Program-made: the position numbers and the translations under genes
From: Candidatus Tayloriibacteriota bacterium
GTDB taxonomy: Bacteria; Patescibacteriota; Minisyncoccia; Phycocordibacterales; CAIRYW01
Assembly: GCA_029288615.1 (NCBI GenBank)
Contig: JARIGV010000018.1
Coordinates: forward strand, 1 to 38,899
Length of the DNA: 38,899 nt
Direction: 5' to 3'
The notes under the pieces: generated by a model
What the model was told of the DNA's origin: nothing
The model's input: the letters and a program-made list of their open reading frames with translations, nothing else
The model's database searches: none
In this document: in pieces, positions 1 through 8,105 of the stretch
Layout: the number at the start of each line of letters is the position of its first letter
Numbering within the stretch: the stretch's first letter is position 1

Positions 1-80
1 CTATTTTTTCTGCTGAAAAAACATGACTGCGCCTTTCGATTCCTCCACGAAAGTGCGTTGAGCACTTTCTCATCTCTCAC
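1..80 (-). repeat. Partial copy (A) of dispersed intergenic repeat, cut by window edge
   Basis: ctattttttctgctgaaaaaacatgactgcgcctttcgattcctccacgaaagtgcgttgagcactttctcatctc is repeated almost exactly at 703-779. Confidence 0.9.
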
Positions 81-83
81 AAA

Positions 84-112
84 ATAAAAAATCCGGCAAC
101 GAGCCGGATTAA
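84..112 (-). terminator. Rho-independent terminator
   Basis: aatccggc aacga gccggatt hairpin followed by T-tract when read on minus strand. Confidence 0.7.
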
Positions 113-159
113 ATTTGTGGAAAGAGGTTGGAGAGGTTAGAACTTGGGTTTATATATAA

Positions 160-183
160 AAATTCCGCATTAAAGCGGAAGTT
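160..183 (-). terminator. Terminator of the 183..530 gene
   Basis: Minus strand: TTCCGC TTTAAT GCGGAA followed by TTTTTATAT. Confidence 0.65.
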
Positions 184-530
184 CATTCAAGAACTGTGAT
201 CTTGAGTTGGCAGTGGCAAATGATATCGATTCCTGAGAGTGCGTCAACACGAAGCGAATACTCACCATGTTTCGGAAATGTAATCAAAGCCTCGGCTGAG
301 ACACAGAATGTGGTTGAAGGAAGAATAACGTCTCGGAGTACTTCGCGATGAAATTTTCCTTCGGTCTCGAATATAACGAAGGTGTATGTCTCATCATCTT
401 CCGTGATCTCTTCGTGGTCGCGAAGTATCATCAGATCGAACTTTACAACCTCATTTGCTTTGATTTCCTTTTGTCGGGTTGTTACATGCAGAGCTCGCAG
501 ATCTTTCATTGGAAATGTCGGAGTGGTCAT
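183..530 (-). CDS. Hypothetical protein (115 aa)
   Basis: Intact ORF followed by terminator; no recognised family. Confidence 0.6.
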   Translation of the reverse strand: MTTPTFPMKDLRALHVTTRQKEIKANEVVKFDLMILRDHEEITEDDETYTFVIFETEGKFHREVLRDVILPSTTFCVSAEALITFPKHGEYSLRVDALSGIDIICHCQLKITVLE

Positions 531-649
531 GATGTGATTTTGCGAAAGGGCGAATTTCTTAAAGAAACTCTAGCATTGTGACTAATATAGTCAATTATGT
601 TCTTGTATTAAGGAACTGTATACGAATTGGATTTTAAAGCAGGGAATCG

Positions 650-782
650 GTCACAAATATTTTGTCTGTCAGTCACAGACAAAATTTCGCGACCCCGGCT
701 CGTCTATTTTTTCTGCTGAAAAAACATGACTGCGCCTTTCGATTCCTCCACGAAAGTGCGTTTAGCACTTTCTCATCTCCAC
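650..782 (-). repeat. Copy B of dispersed intergenic repeat
   Basis: 703-779 near-identical to 1-77; contains perfect hairpin attttgtctgt-cagtc-acagacaaaat and gaaagtgc..gcactttc hairpin; diverged similarity to 3758-3842. Confidence 0.85.
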
Positions 783-784
783 TC

Positions 785-820
785 AAAAAAACAAAAGCGC
801 CCATGGAGGCGCTAAATGTT
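785..820 (-). terminator. Terminator downstream of tmRNA
   Basis: Minus strand AGCGCC-tccatg-GGCGCT followed by TTTTGTTTTTTT. Confidence 0.8.
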
Positions 821-828
821 TTTACGAG

Positions 829-1227
829 TGGAGATGGGGGGAATCGAACCCCCGTGCATATGAGTTTCTAAATTGAGTCTACGCAATGTAGTTTGTCTTT
901 GGACTTACGTCCTTTCGGAATAAGCACTTTAAGATAAACAGAACATGCTTATTCCTATCTTTATGGTTTCGGCGGACGACTAAAGATCATCGTCAACCTA
1001 TCCTCTATATATAACACCACATCTGCATCAAGAGGAGAGAAGCAGAGTGATGGCCTCGGACAGCGAGCTTAAGCTCGAGCTGTTGCGAAAGCGAAATCGT
1101 TCATCGCAAAATACGGTGAAGCGATCTTTCGTGCTGTTGCACTTGAAGTTTCTAAGATTTTTACGAAGTTCTTAGAATTCGACTGCGCACAAAGAAGAAA
1201 TTTCATATGTCTATGCCGGTCATCCCC
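829..1227 (-). ncRNA. ssrA: tmRNA
   Basis: Minus strand begins GGGGATG and ends CATCTCCA; T-arm CGGGGGTTCGATTCCCCC; PK1-like pseudoknot CGAA[TTCTAAGA]ACTTCGTAAAAA[TCTTAGAA]; tag ORF ends TAA in the loop of hairpin CGAGC-TTAA-GCTCG; adjacent to smpB. Confidence 0.93.
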
Positions 1228-1271
1228 TCATGAGGTATGAACATATTCACGCGCCATGACTGAATGACCGT

Positions 1272-1712
1272 CTATTGATTTTTCAATGTTCTTCGAATTT
1301 CGCGATCGGTTTCGCGTTTTTTGAGAGTTTGTCTTTTGTCGAACTTCTTTTTACCTTTGACGATCGCGAGCTCTATTTTTATATGTCGCCCTTTATTATA
1401 CAACGAAAGTGGTACTACTGTCAAACCCTTCTTTTCTTCTTCATTTGAGATTCTCTCAAGCTCTTTCTTTGTAAGGAGGAGCTTGCGATTTCGGTCTTTA
1501 TTGTAAGATTCGGACGTGTTCTTCGGCTGATATAGAGGGACTTCAGAGCCAACAAGAAATGCTTCGCCGCCGCGAACAATAACATAAGCACTATCAATGT
1601 TTCCATGCTTTGCTTTGAGAGCTTTTACTTCGGAGCCTAATAGTTCAATTCCTGCTTCGAAAGTCTCAAGTATCTCATAATTGAATTTTGCTTTTTTGTT
1701 TGCGATAAGCAT
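1272..1712 (-). CDS. smpB: SsrA-binding protein SmpB
   Basis: IANKKAKFNYEILETFEAGIELLGSEVKALK..HIKIELAIVKGKKKFDKRQTLKKRETDREIRR. Confidence 0.97.
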   Translation of the reverse strand: MLIANKKAKFNYEILETFEAGIELLGSEVKALKAKHGNIDSAYVIVRGGEAFLVGSEVPLYQPKNTSESYNKDRNRKLLLTKKELERISNEEEKKGLTVVPLSLYNKGRHIKIELAIVKGKKKFDKRQTLKKRETDREIRRTLKNQ

Positions 1713-1732
1713 GCGCTTATTCTATACATAAT

Positions 1733-1760
1733 TTGATGTTTTGTCCTTTCCCGATATAAT
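1733..1760 (+). promoter_or_regulatory. ftsH promoter (TTGATG-16-TATAAT)
   Basis: -35 at 1733-1738, -10 at 1755-1760, ATG at 1770. Confidence 0.75.
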
Positions 1761-1769
1761 GCCACTATC

Positions 1770-3716
1770 ATGGATAAACAATTCGACAACCAAGCTCCAC
1801 AAAAGAAAAAATCTCGAAGACAGAAGAATCAGGAACCTCTCGGAGGTGAGTTTCTTCGCAATATTTTTATTGGCCTCCTTGTTCTAGGGGTTATCGCTGT
1901 TACATATTCTTATATTTCTGGCGATTATAAAAAAGATGAGAATATCACCATCTCGCAAGTCGCACGTGATGTAAAAGGAAATCTCATTTCAGATATTAAA
2001 GTTGATGGAGATTCACTGACTCTTATATATAAAGATAAGAGCGAGAAAGTATCACAGAAGGAGAGCGATAGCTCTGTCACTGAAACACTCGCGCGCTACG
2101 GAGTGTCTTCAGACGAACTCTCAGGTATTAATGTATCTGTAGTAGACAATAGTGGTTTTGCTTTCTGGCTCAATTACCTTGGTCCAGTTCTTGTATCAAT
2201 TCTCTTTATCTTCCTCTTTATATGGTACATGTCGCGACAAGTGCGTGGCGCTGGCATGCAAGCATTTTCTTTCGGTCAGTCGCGAGCACGTCTTACAGCT
2301 CCTGATGATAAAAAACAGAAAGTAACATTTAAAGATGTTGCTGGAGCAAAAGAAGCAAAAGAAGAACTTGTCGAGATTGTCGACTTTCTTAAAAATCCAA
2401 AAAAATTCCTTGATATTGGTGCGCGTATTCCAAAAGGAATTCTCCTTATGGGTGCTCCAGGAACAGGAAAGACACTTCTTGCACGAGCGGTTGCTGGAGA
2501 GGCTGGCGTTGCATTCTTCTCGATCTCAGGATCAGAATTTGTTGAAATGTTTGTTGGTGTCGGAGCAAGCCGTGTGCGAGATCTTTTCCAGATCGCGAAA
2601 GCCGCAGCTCCCGCAATTATTTTCGTTGATGAAATTGATGCCGTTGGTCGCATCCGTGGTACTGGAATGGGTGGTGGAAATGACGAACGTGAACAGACTC
2701 TAAACCAAATCCTCGTTGAAATGGATGGATTTGAGCCGAATGAAAAAGTGATTGTTATGGCGGCGACAAACCGACCAGATGTTCTCGACCCAGCACTTCT
2801 TCGCCCAGGAAGATTCGACAGACGAGTAACGATCGATCTTCCAGATCGAAAAGATCGCGAAGAAATCCTTAAAGTACATGCAAAAGGAAAGCCGCTCGCA
2901 GAAGATGTAAACCTAGCACTTCTTGCAGAACGAACTCCAGGATTTTCTGGCGCAGATCTTCACTCACTCATGAATGAAGGCGCGATTCTTGCAGCACGAG
3001 AAAACAGAACAAAAGTCGCGCAGTTTGATCTCATCCGCTCGATCGAAAAAGTAATGCTCGGTCCAGAAAGACGCAGTCACATTCTTTCAAAGAAAGAAAA
3101 AGAGCTCACTGCTTATCATGAAGCAGGTCATGCGCTTGTTGCGTCAGTGCTTCCTCACGCAGATCCTGTACACAAGATTTCAATTATTTCTCGCGGCCGC
3201 GCTGCAGGATACACTTTGAAACTTCCTCTTGAAGATCGAAAGATGCAGTCAAAGAATGAATTCCTCGATGACATTGCTGTATCTCTCGGAGGATATGTTA
3301 CAGAAAAAATGGTGTATGGAGACATCACAACAGGTCCATCAAATGATCTTCAGGTTGCGTCAGGTCTTGCACGCGCTATGGTCACACGATACGGAATGTC
3401 TGATGCAATCGGACCAATTGCTCTTGAGAGCTCTGGTGGCAAAGTGCTTTTTGGTCAGGGAGTGAACGACAAAGAGTATTCTGAAAAGGTAAGTGCAGAC
3501 ATCGACAGAGAAGTTGCTCTTATTATAAACAGCGCACTTCAAAAAGCTGAAGACATCCTTACAACTCACAGAAAGACTCTCGATATTATTGCGAAGAGAC
3601 TTGTAGAAGTAGAGGTGATTGAAAAAGACGAATACGAAAAGATCATCGTTGCTTCAGGAATCGAACTTAAGAAAAAAGATACGATTGATCCGGGAGTGAC
3701 GGAGATAAAGGATTAA
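1770..3716 (+). CDS. ftsH: ATP-dependent zinc metalloprotease FtsH
   Basis: GAPGTGKT Walker [16 protein letters not shown] region, HEAGHA zinc site. Confidence 0.98.
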   Translation: MDKQFDNQAPQKKKSRRQKNQEPLGGEFLRNIFIGLLVLGVIAVTYSYISGDYKKDENITISQVARDVKGNLISDIKVDGDSLTLIYKDKSEKVSQKESDSSVTETLARYGVSSDELSGINVSVVDNSGFAFWLNYLGPVLVSILFIFLFIWYMSRQVRGAGMQAFSFGQSRARLTAPDDKKQKVTFKDVAGAKEAKEELVEIVDFLKNPKKFLDIGARIPKGILLMGAPGTGKTLLARAVAGEAGVAFFSISGSEFVEMFVGVGASRVRDLFQIAKAAAPAIIFVDEIDAVGRIRGTGMGGGNDEREQTLNQILVEMDGFEPNEKVIVMAATNRPDVLDPALLRPGRFDRRVTIDLPDRKDREEILKVHAKGKPLAEDVNLALLAERTPGFSGADLHSLMNEGAILAARENRTKVAQFDLIRSIEKVMLGPERRSHILSKKEKELTAYHEAGHALVASVLPHADPVHKISIISRGRAAGYTLKLPLEDRKMQSKNEFLDDIAVSLGGYVTEKMVYGDITTGPSNDLQVASGLARAMVTRYGMSDAIGPIALESSGGKVLFGQGVNDKEYSEKVSADIDREVALIINSALQKAEDILTTHRKTLDIIAKRLVEVEVIEKDEYEKIIVASGIELKKKDTIDPGVTEIKD

Positions 3717-3720
3717 AGAA

Positions 3721-3750
3721 AAAACCGGCGTCATGAGGCGCCGGTTTTAT
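3721..3750 (+). terminator. Terminator after ftsH
   Basis: aaaaccggcgtcatgaggcgccggttttat. Confidence 0.8.
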
Positions 3751-3757
3751 ATTAAGT

Positions 3758-3842
3758 GATCACAAATATTTTCTCGCCGTCGCTCGAAAATTTTGCGATC
3801 CCACCTCGCGGTTTTTGCTGCTACAAAACATCGCTCCGGTTC
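3758..3842 (-). repeat. Diverged copy C of dispersed intergenic repeat
   Basis: tcacaaatatttt..aaaattttgcgatcccacctcgcggtttttgctgctacaaaacat aligns with tcacaaatatttt..aaaatttcgcgaccccggctcg..tttttctgctgaaaaaacat at 651-727. Confidence 0.65.
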
Positions 3843-3891
3843 GCACCCAATACAAAAACTCCCAGCAGTGGGAGTTTTTGTATTGGGTGCG
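3842..3891 (-). terminator. 23-bp perfect hairpin at/overlapping the tRNA-Ile 3' end
   Basis: cgcacccaatacaaaaactccca-gcag-tgggagtttttgtattgggtgcg; inner part is a G/C stem plus TTTTT on either strand. Confidence 0.75.
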
Positions 3892-3961
3892 CGTGCTTGG
3901 ATTCGAACCAAGGACCACAGAGGTATAAGCTCTGCGCTCTAACCAACTGAGCTACACGCGC
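3888..3961 (-). tRNA. tRNA-Ile (anticodon UAU)
   Basis: GCGCGTG TA GCTC AGTTGGTTA GAGC G CAGAG CTTATAC CTCTG TGGTC CTTGG TTCGAAT CCAAG CACGCGC A; loop CTTATAC gives anticodon UAU. Confidence 0.93.
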
Positions 3962-4004
3962 AAAAGGTGTTGCAATAGTAGCGGAAAACGGAGGTTTTTT
4001 CAAT

Positions 4005-4835
4005 TTACTGTCTCGGAAAAATGTCGGTCAGTGAATCGCCGTAATATATGTCGTGAGCAAGTGAACCGAAGGTATAAGGGATATTATCTATCGTTATTTC
4101 CGCTCCACCAATCTGTGGATCTTTATGTGGTGCTACTGATTGGAAACCAATATTAAAGAGTGTCGCGACAACTCCAGGTGAGCGGGAGATATCTATACCA
4201 GCTTTCTGCCATGCAGTCTCTGTTTCTTTTATTGCGAGGGCACCATAAAGATATGAATATGTTCTGTCCTGATAATTTGTCATGCGAGTATAACGCTCTT
4301 CGTCAGGATTTGCGGTTGTGAAATCGAGAAGATGCTCATACTCTTTCCCGGGATAATACTCTGATGAAGGATTTTTAAGATTGTTTTCGATAGCGATAGC
4401 TGTATCAGGTTTGATACCCATCACACCCCACGAAAATTGGCTCTGCACACCAAGAACTTTAAGCGGCGCAAAAACTTCTTTAAATACTGGACGTTCAGTA
4501 AAGAAAAGCCGGAGTTGTTCGACTGCAAGAACAGAGACGATCATTCGTGGCTCGACGCCTGTTTTCTTTGCGACACTATTGATTACCACTTGATCTTTCG
4601 TCACAGCGGCTTCAAATGTTTTCCATTCGTCTGTTGTGTTCCATGTCGCATTCGGATAGAAAAGGGAAGAGTCTTCTTTCGCTCCAGAAATAAAATGCTC
4701 CTGCTGTGTGTCGACCATGCCTGGTACATTCGTAAGTCCAAATCGCACAGCAAAATATCCGACAACGAGCACGAAGCCGATTGCTGCGAAAATATAAACA
4801 AGAATATTAAATATAAGCTTCAGTTTTCCTTTCAT
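4005..4835 (-). CDS. Membrane-anchored protein, possibly lysozyme/transglycosylase-like
   Basis: N-terminal TM helix; GVEPRMIVSVLAVEQLRLFFTER..LGVQSQFSWGVMGIKPDTA resembles lytic-transglycosylase-type helices. Confidence 0.6.
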   Translation of the reverse strand: MKGKLKLIFNILVYIFAAIGFVLVVGYFAVRFGLTNVPGMVDTQQEHFISGAKEDSSLFYPNATWNTTDEWKTFEAAVTKDQVVINSVAKKTGVEPRMIVSVLAVEQLRLFFTERPVFKEVFAPLKVLGVQSQFSWGVMGIKPDTAIAIENNLKNPSSEYYPGKEYEHLLDFTTANPDEERYTRMTNYQDRTYSYLYGALAIKETETAWQKAGIDISRSPGVVATLFNIGFQSVAPHKDPQIGGAEITIDNIPYTFGSLAHDIYYGDSLTDIFPRQ

Positions 4836-4908
4836 TGGATTTCATATTATGGAGTCGCTACTATAGCAGACAAATCGCAAGTATAAAAATGACAAATTAA
4901 AAAAGCTT

Positions 4909-7080
4909 TTACTCAAAATGATATGAGTTTTTTGTGATTTCCTTGAGGAAAATAGGATTATTTTTAAGTTCGGGATCTTTCTCAATTATTCTTTTAGCTT
5001 CCTCACGGGCGGCTTCTACCATCTTCAGATTTTTGAGTGCTTCCATGGCAAGGTCTGAAATACCCCATTGTTTGTCTCCAGAGAGTTCGCCGGCGCCGCG
5101 AAGCTTGAGATCAAGTTCCGCGAGCTCAAATCCATTCTTTGCGGTCTTAAATGCGCGAAGTCTCTCGATTGTTGTATCAGATTTTGCATCAGCAAAAACA
5201 AAACAATATGCCTGATGATTGCTTCGAATGACACGACCACGAAGCTGGTGAAGCTGCGAAAGGCCAAATCTTTCGGCTCCTTCAATAAGAATAACTGTCG
5301 CATTTGGGACGTTCACACCTACTTCAACGACAGATGTTGAAACAAGGATATCAATTTTCCCTTCGGAGAAATCTTTCATGACACGATCTTTTTCTTTTGA
5401 ACTTTGTTTACTGTGAATGATTTCTATTTGATATTCTGGAAAAACTTTTTCCTTGAGACGCTTTGCTTCTTCCTTAACCGATTTCACATTGAGTTTTACT
5501 TCTTTATCTGGGTCAGGCTCGTTGATACGAGGACAGATCACATATGCTTGCCGACCAGATTTAAGTTCTTCTCGCATTTTTTCATACACATCTTTTCTAC
5601 CGCTCGGTAAAACAATATCTGTAATGACCTTCTTCCTTCCTGCAGGCATTTCATCAAGAACCGAAAGATCGAGATCACCATAAATAGTAAGAGCGAGTGT
5701 ACGAGGGATCGGTGTTGCTGTCATTGAAAGAAGGTGGGGAATGAGAGTGTGTTTTCGTACAAGTGCTTTTCTCTGTGCGACACCAAAGCGATGCTGCTCG
5801 TCGATCACCACGTATGCGAGATTTTTAAATTCGACGGACTTTGCAATGAGTGCGTGCGTACCAACGACAATCGATATCTCTCCATTTTTCACCCATTTGA
5901 GAAGCTGTGGTCGAGAGATTGGTGTGGAACCATTTGGGTTTACTTTTGATGGAAATTTTCGGCAGCCGCTTCCCGTCATAAGTGCAATTGAAACAGGAAG
6001 ATGTTTAAAAAGGGAAATGAATGATTCGAAATGCTGCGCTGCAAGGATTTCGGTGGGCGCCATGATGGCGATTTGAAAATTACCAAATTCATCACCTTTC
6101 TTTCCAGTGTAAGGACGATTGTTTGTAACAGCGAATGCTGTTGCTGCTGCAACGGCAGTTTTTCCAGAACCTACATCTCCTTCAAGAAGGCGAGACATTG
6201 GTGCTCCTTTTTCAATATCAGAAAGGATATCGTCGATCGCTTTTTGTTGACCGTTTGTGAGTGTGAAAGGAAGTCTCGAGAGAAAACTGTCGATGTCCTT
6301 TTTTGTGTTTTTAATCGCGGCTGCCGGAAGATGTCTAAGTTCCATTCTTTCTTTCTGTCTTGCAAGCTGTATAAAAAATACTTCTTCAAATGCAAAACGT
6401 TTTCGGGCAGCTTCCGCATCGTTTTTATTTTTTGGTGTATGGATCCAAACATACGCAGTCTTAAGAGATGGCAAATGATATTTTTTGAGGATCTCTTCTG
6501 GAATCGGATCAAAAATATCATCGAGTGCTCCCGAAGTAAAAATTTTCTGAAGATGATGATAGATCCAGCGAGAACTTATAAAGCGTGTCTCAGGATAGAC
6601 AGGATAAATACCAAGCTCGCTATCTGGTTCAACTTTATTTTTAAAAAGAGAGTTTGAAGGAAAGGGAGCATACGCGACAGATTCGATGGCTGGGTTTGAA
6701 ATATAAAGCTTGTTATTTCTTTCCGTAATGGTTCCTTCAACACGCACCATGCTTCCGTCTTGAATCATTTTTGCAATATAGGGCTGGTTGAACCACACGA
6801 GATCAAGGCTTGCATGTCCGTCGGTGAGTACACCTTTCGCCATGGTTATTTTTGAGCGAAAAGATTTTCCGGTTTCAAGGCTTTCAATTTTTCCAAAAAG
6901 AGTTACTTTTTCACCTTTAGAAACATTTCCAATTGATTGAACACCTGCAATATCGAGATAACGAACAGGGAAATAGCGCAAAAGATCTTCGACTGTATCG
7001 AGATGTAATTTTTTTAATCCCGCTTTGACGAGATCGTTTGGGCGGCCAATATTTTCGAGTTTGTCAGAATGCTTAATCAT
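4909..7080 (-). CDS. recG: ATP-dependent DNA helicase RecG
   Basis: OB-fold wedge, LLEGDVGSGKTAVA, VIDEQHRFGVAQR, SMTATPIPRTLALTIYGDLD, QLRGRVIRS. Confidence 0.97.
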   Translation of the reverse strand: MIKHSDKLENIGRPNDLVKAGLKKLHLDTVEDLLRYFPVRYLDIAGVQSIGNVSKGEKVTLFGKIESLETGKSFRSKITMAKGVLTDGHASLDLVWFNQPYIAKMIQDGSMVRVEGTITERNNKLYISNPAIESVAYAPFPSNSLFKNKVEPDSELGIYPVYPETRFISSRWIYHHLQKIFTSGALDDIFDPIPEEILKKYHLPSLKTAYVWIHTPKNKNDAEAARKRFAFEEVFFIQLARQKERMELRHLPAAAIKNTKKDIDSFLSRLPFTLTNGQQKAIDDILSDIEKGAPMSRLLEGDVGSGKTAVAAATAFAVTNNRPYTGKKGDEFGNFQIAIMAPTEILAAQHFESFISLFKHLPVSIALMTGSGCRKFPSKVNPNGSTPISRPQLLKWVKNGEISIVVGTHALIAKSVEFKNLAYVVIDEQHRFGVAQRKALVRKHTLIPHLLSMTATPIPRTLALTIYGDLDLSVLDEMPAGRKKVITDIVLPSGRKDVYEKMREELKSGRQAYVICPRINEPDPDKEVKLNVKSVKEEAKRLKEKVFPEYQIEIIHSKQSSKEKDRVMKDFSEGKIDILVSTSVVEVGVNVPNATVILIEGAERFGLSQLHQLRGRVIRSNHQAYCFVFADAKSDTTIERLRAFKTAKNGFELAELDLKLRGAGELSGDKQWGISDLAMEALKNLKMVEAAREEAKRIIEKDPELKNNPIFLKEITKNSYHFE

Positions 7081-7687
7081 TGATGATCACTTGTTCGGTG
7101 ATCTTAACATATGCGCTTGGTGTAGAGTTTTCACTTACCTGATATTTTTCTCTTTCGCGAAGGAAAATCATAGCAATGATCATTACAGCAAATGCAGAGA
7201 GTGCCATAAGAGGAATGGTCATGTAGCCAAAATGAGTGACGAATACTTTACTGCATGAAACACTTTGTCCGACAGCTGAGCAGGGAATGATTGATGTTCC
7301 AGTCCATTGCAAGATGACATGATTTACTGCAATGAGTGCACCAATAATTGAAAGCGTTAGACTGTAGCGCCAGATCGCGAGATCTTTACGGATGAGTGCG
7401 ATGCCTAAGATGAAAACTTGAGGATACATGAAGATGCGCTGGAACCAGCAAAACTTACAGGGCTCGTAGCCTGCGATGTCAGAGTAGAAAAGAGATCCAC
7501 ATGTTGCTGCAAGAGAAGCAAGGAAGGCGAGAAGAAGGGAGTGACGTGAGATGAAGTTATACGTCTTAGATTTTACTTTGCCACGTTCTGCAAAATAGAT
7601 GAAAAGAATTCCGACGAAAAGCAACTCTGCAAGAACTACGAGATATGCAATGAATGTGTCACCAAAATGAACGAAAGGAGTTTGCAT
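7073..7687 (-). CDS. DsbB/BdbC-like disulfide bond formation protein
   Basis: Four TM segments, EPCKFCWFQRIFMYPQ CxxC motif and a later Cys pair (IIPCSAVGQSVSCSK). Confidence 0.85.
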   Translation of the reverse strand: MQTPFVHFGDTFIAYLVVLAELLFVGILFIYFAERGKVKSKTYNFISRHSLLLAFLASLAATCGSLFYSDIAGYEPCKFCWFQRIFMYPQVFILGIALIRKDLAIWRYSLTLSIIGALIAVNHVILQWTGTSIIPCSAVGQSVSCSKVFVTHFGYMTIPLMALSAFAVMIIAMIFLREREKYQVSENSTPSAYVKITEQVIIND

Positions 7688-7691
7688 GTTT

Positions 7692-8078
7692 TTATTCTAT
7701 GCCGGCTGGTAATGTGCAACCTGTTGTGCTCGCGAGAGTTTGAAGTGATTGAACACCTGTTGACGTGGCATTGTTTGCAAAGACCCATGTTGGATAGCTT
7801 TCAATGCCGCGGTCTGTACAATCTTGAAGCTGACCTTTTGCATCAGCTGTCGAACATTCGTGATATGGAAGATATTTTACTGAATTACCGAATTCTCGTT
7901 TCTGTTCTGCACAGTGAGGACACCAGAATGCGCCGTAAAATGTTGCACCACTATTTTTAATACATTGTGCAAAAGAGTCGAGTTGTCCTGGCTGTGAGCT
8001 TTGCCAATTGAAAAATGCGAGAAGTCCAATAAGTATGATGAGAGCAATAATGCCTCCAAAGATGTATTTTTTATCCAT
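7692..8078 (-). CDS. Membrane-anchored thioredoxin-like protein
   Basis: N-terminal TM helix; ATFYGAFWCPHCAEQKREF; start reassigned to second ATG (8078) because first ATG (8087) overlaps a TATAAT box. Confidence 0.85.
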   Translation of the reverse strand: MDKKYIFGGIIALIILIGLLAFFNWQSSQPGQLDSFAQCIKNSGATFYGAFWCPHCAEQKREFGNSVKYLPYHECSTADAKGQLQDCTDRGIESYPTWVFANNATSTGVQSLQTLASTTGCTLPAGIE

Positions 8079-8105
8079 GAAAAACATTATAGCAGCCTCG
8101 TTTTT

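Noticed and set aside
662-871. ORF 69 aa ending GGDGGNRTPVHMSF
   Set aside because: Translation of the repeat and tmRNA 3' end, a common spurious ORF.
3756-4003. ORFs 3756..3950 (+) and 3821..4003 (-)
   Set aside because: They run across the repeat, hairpin and tRNA-Ile (CACLDSNQGPQRYKLCALTN / RVAQLVRAQSLYLCGPWFESKHA are tRNA translations).
6031-6657. 208 aa plus-strand ORF inside recG
   Set aside because: Antisense to a clear recG; composition reflects the reverse complement of coding DNA.
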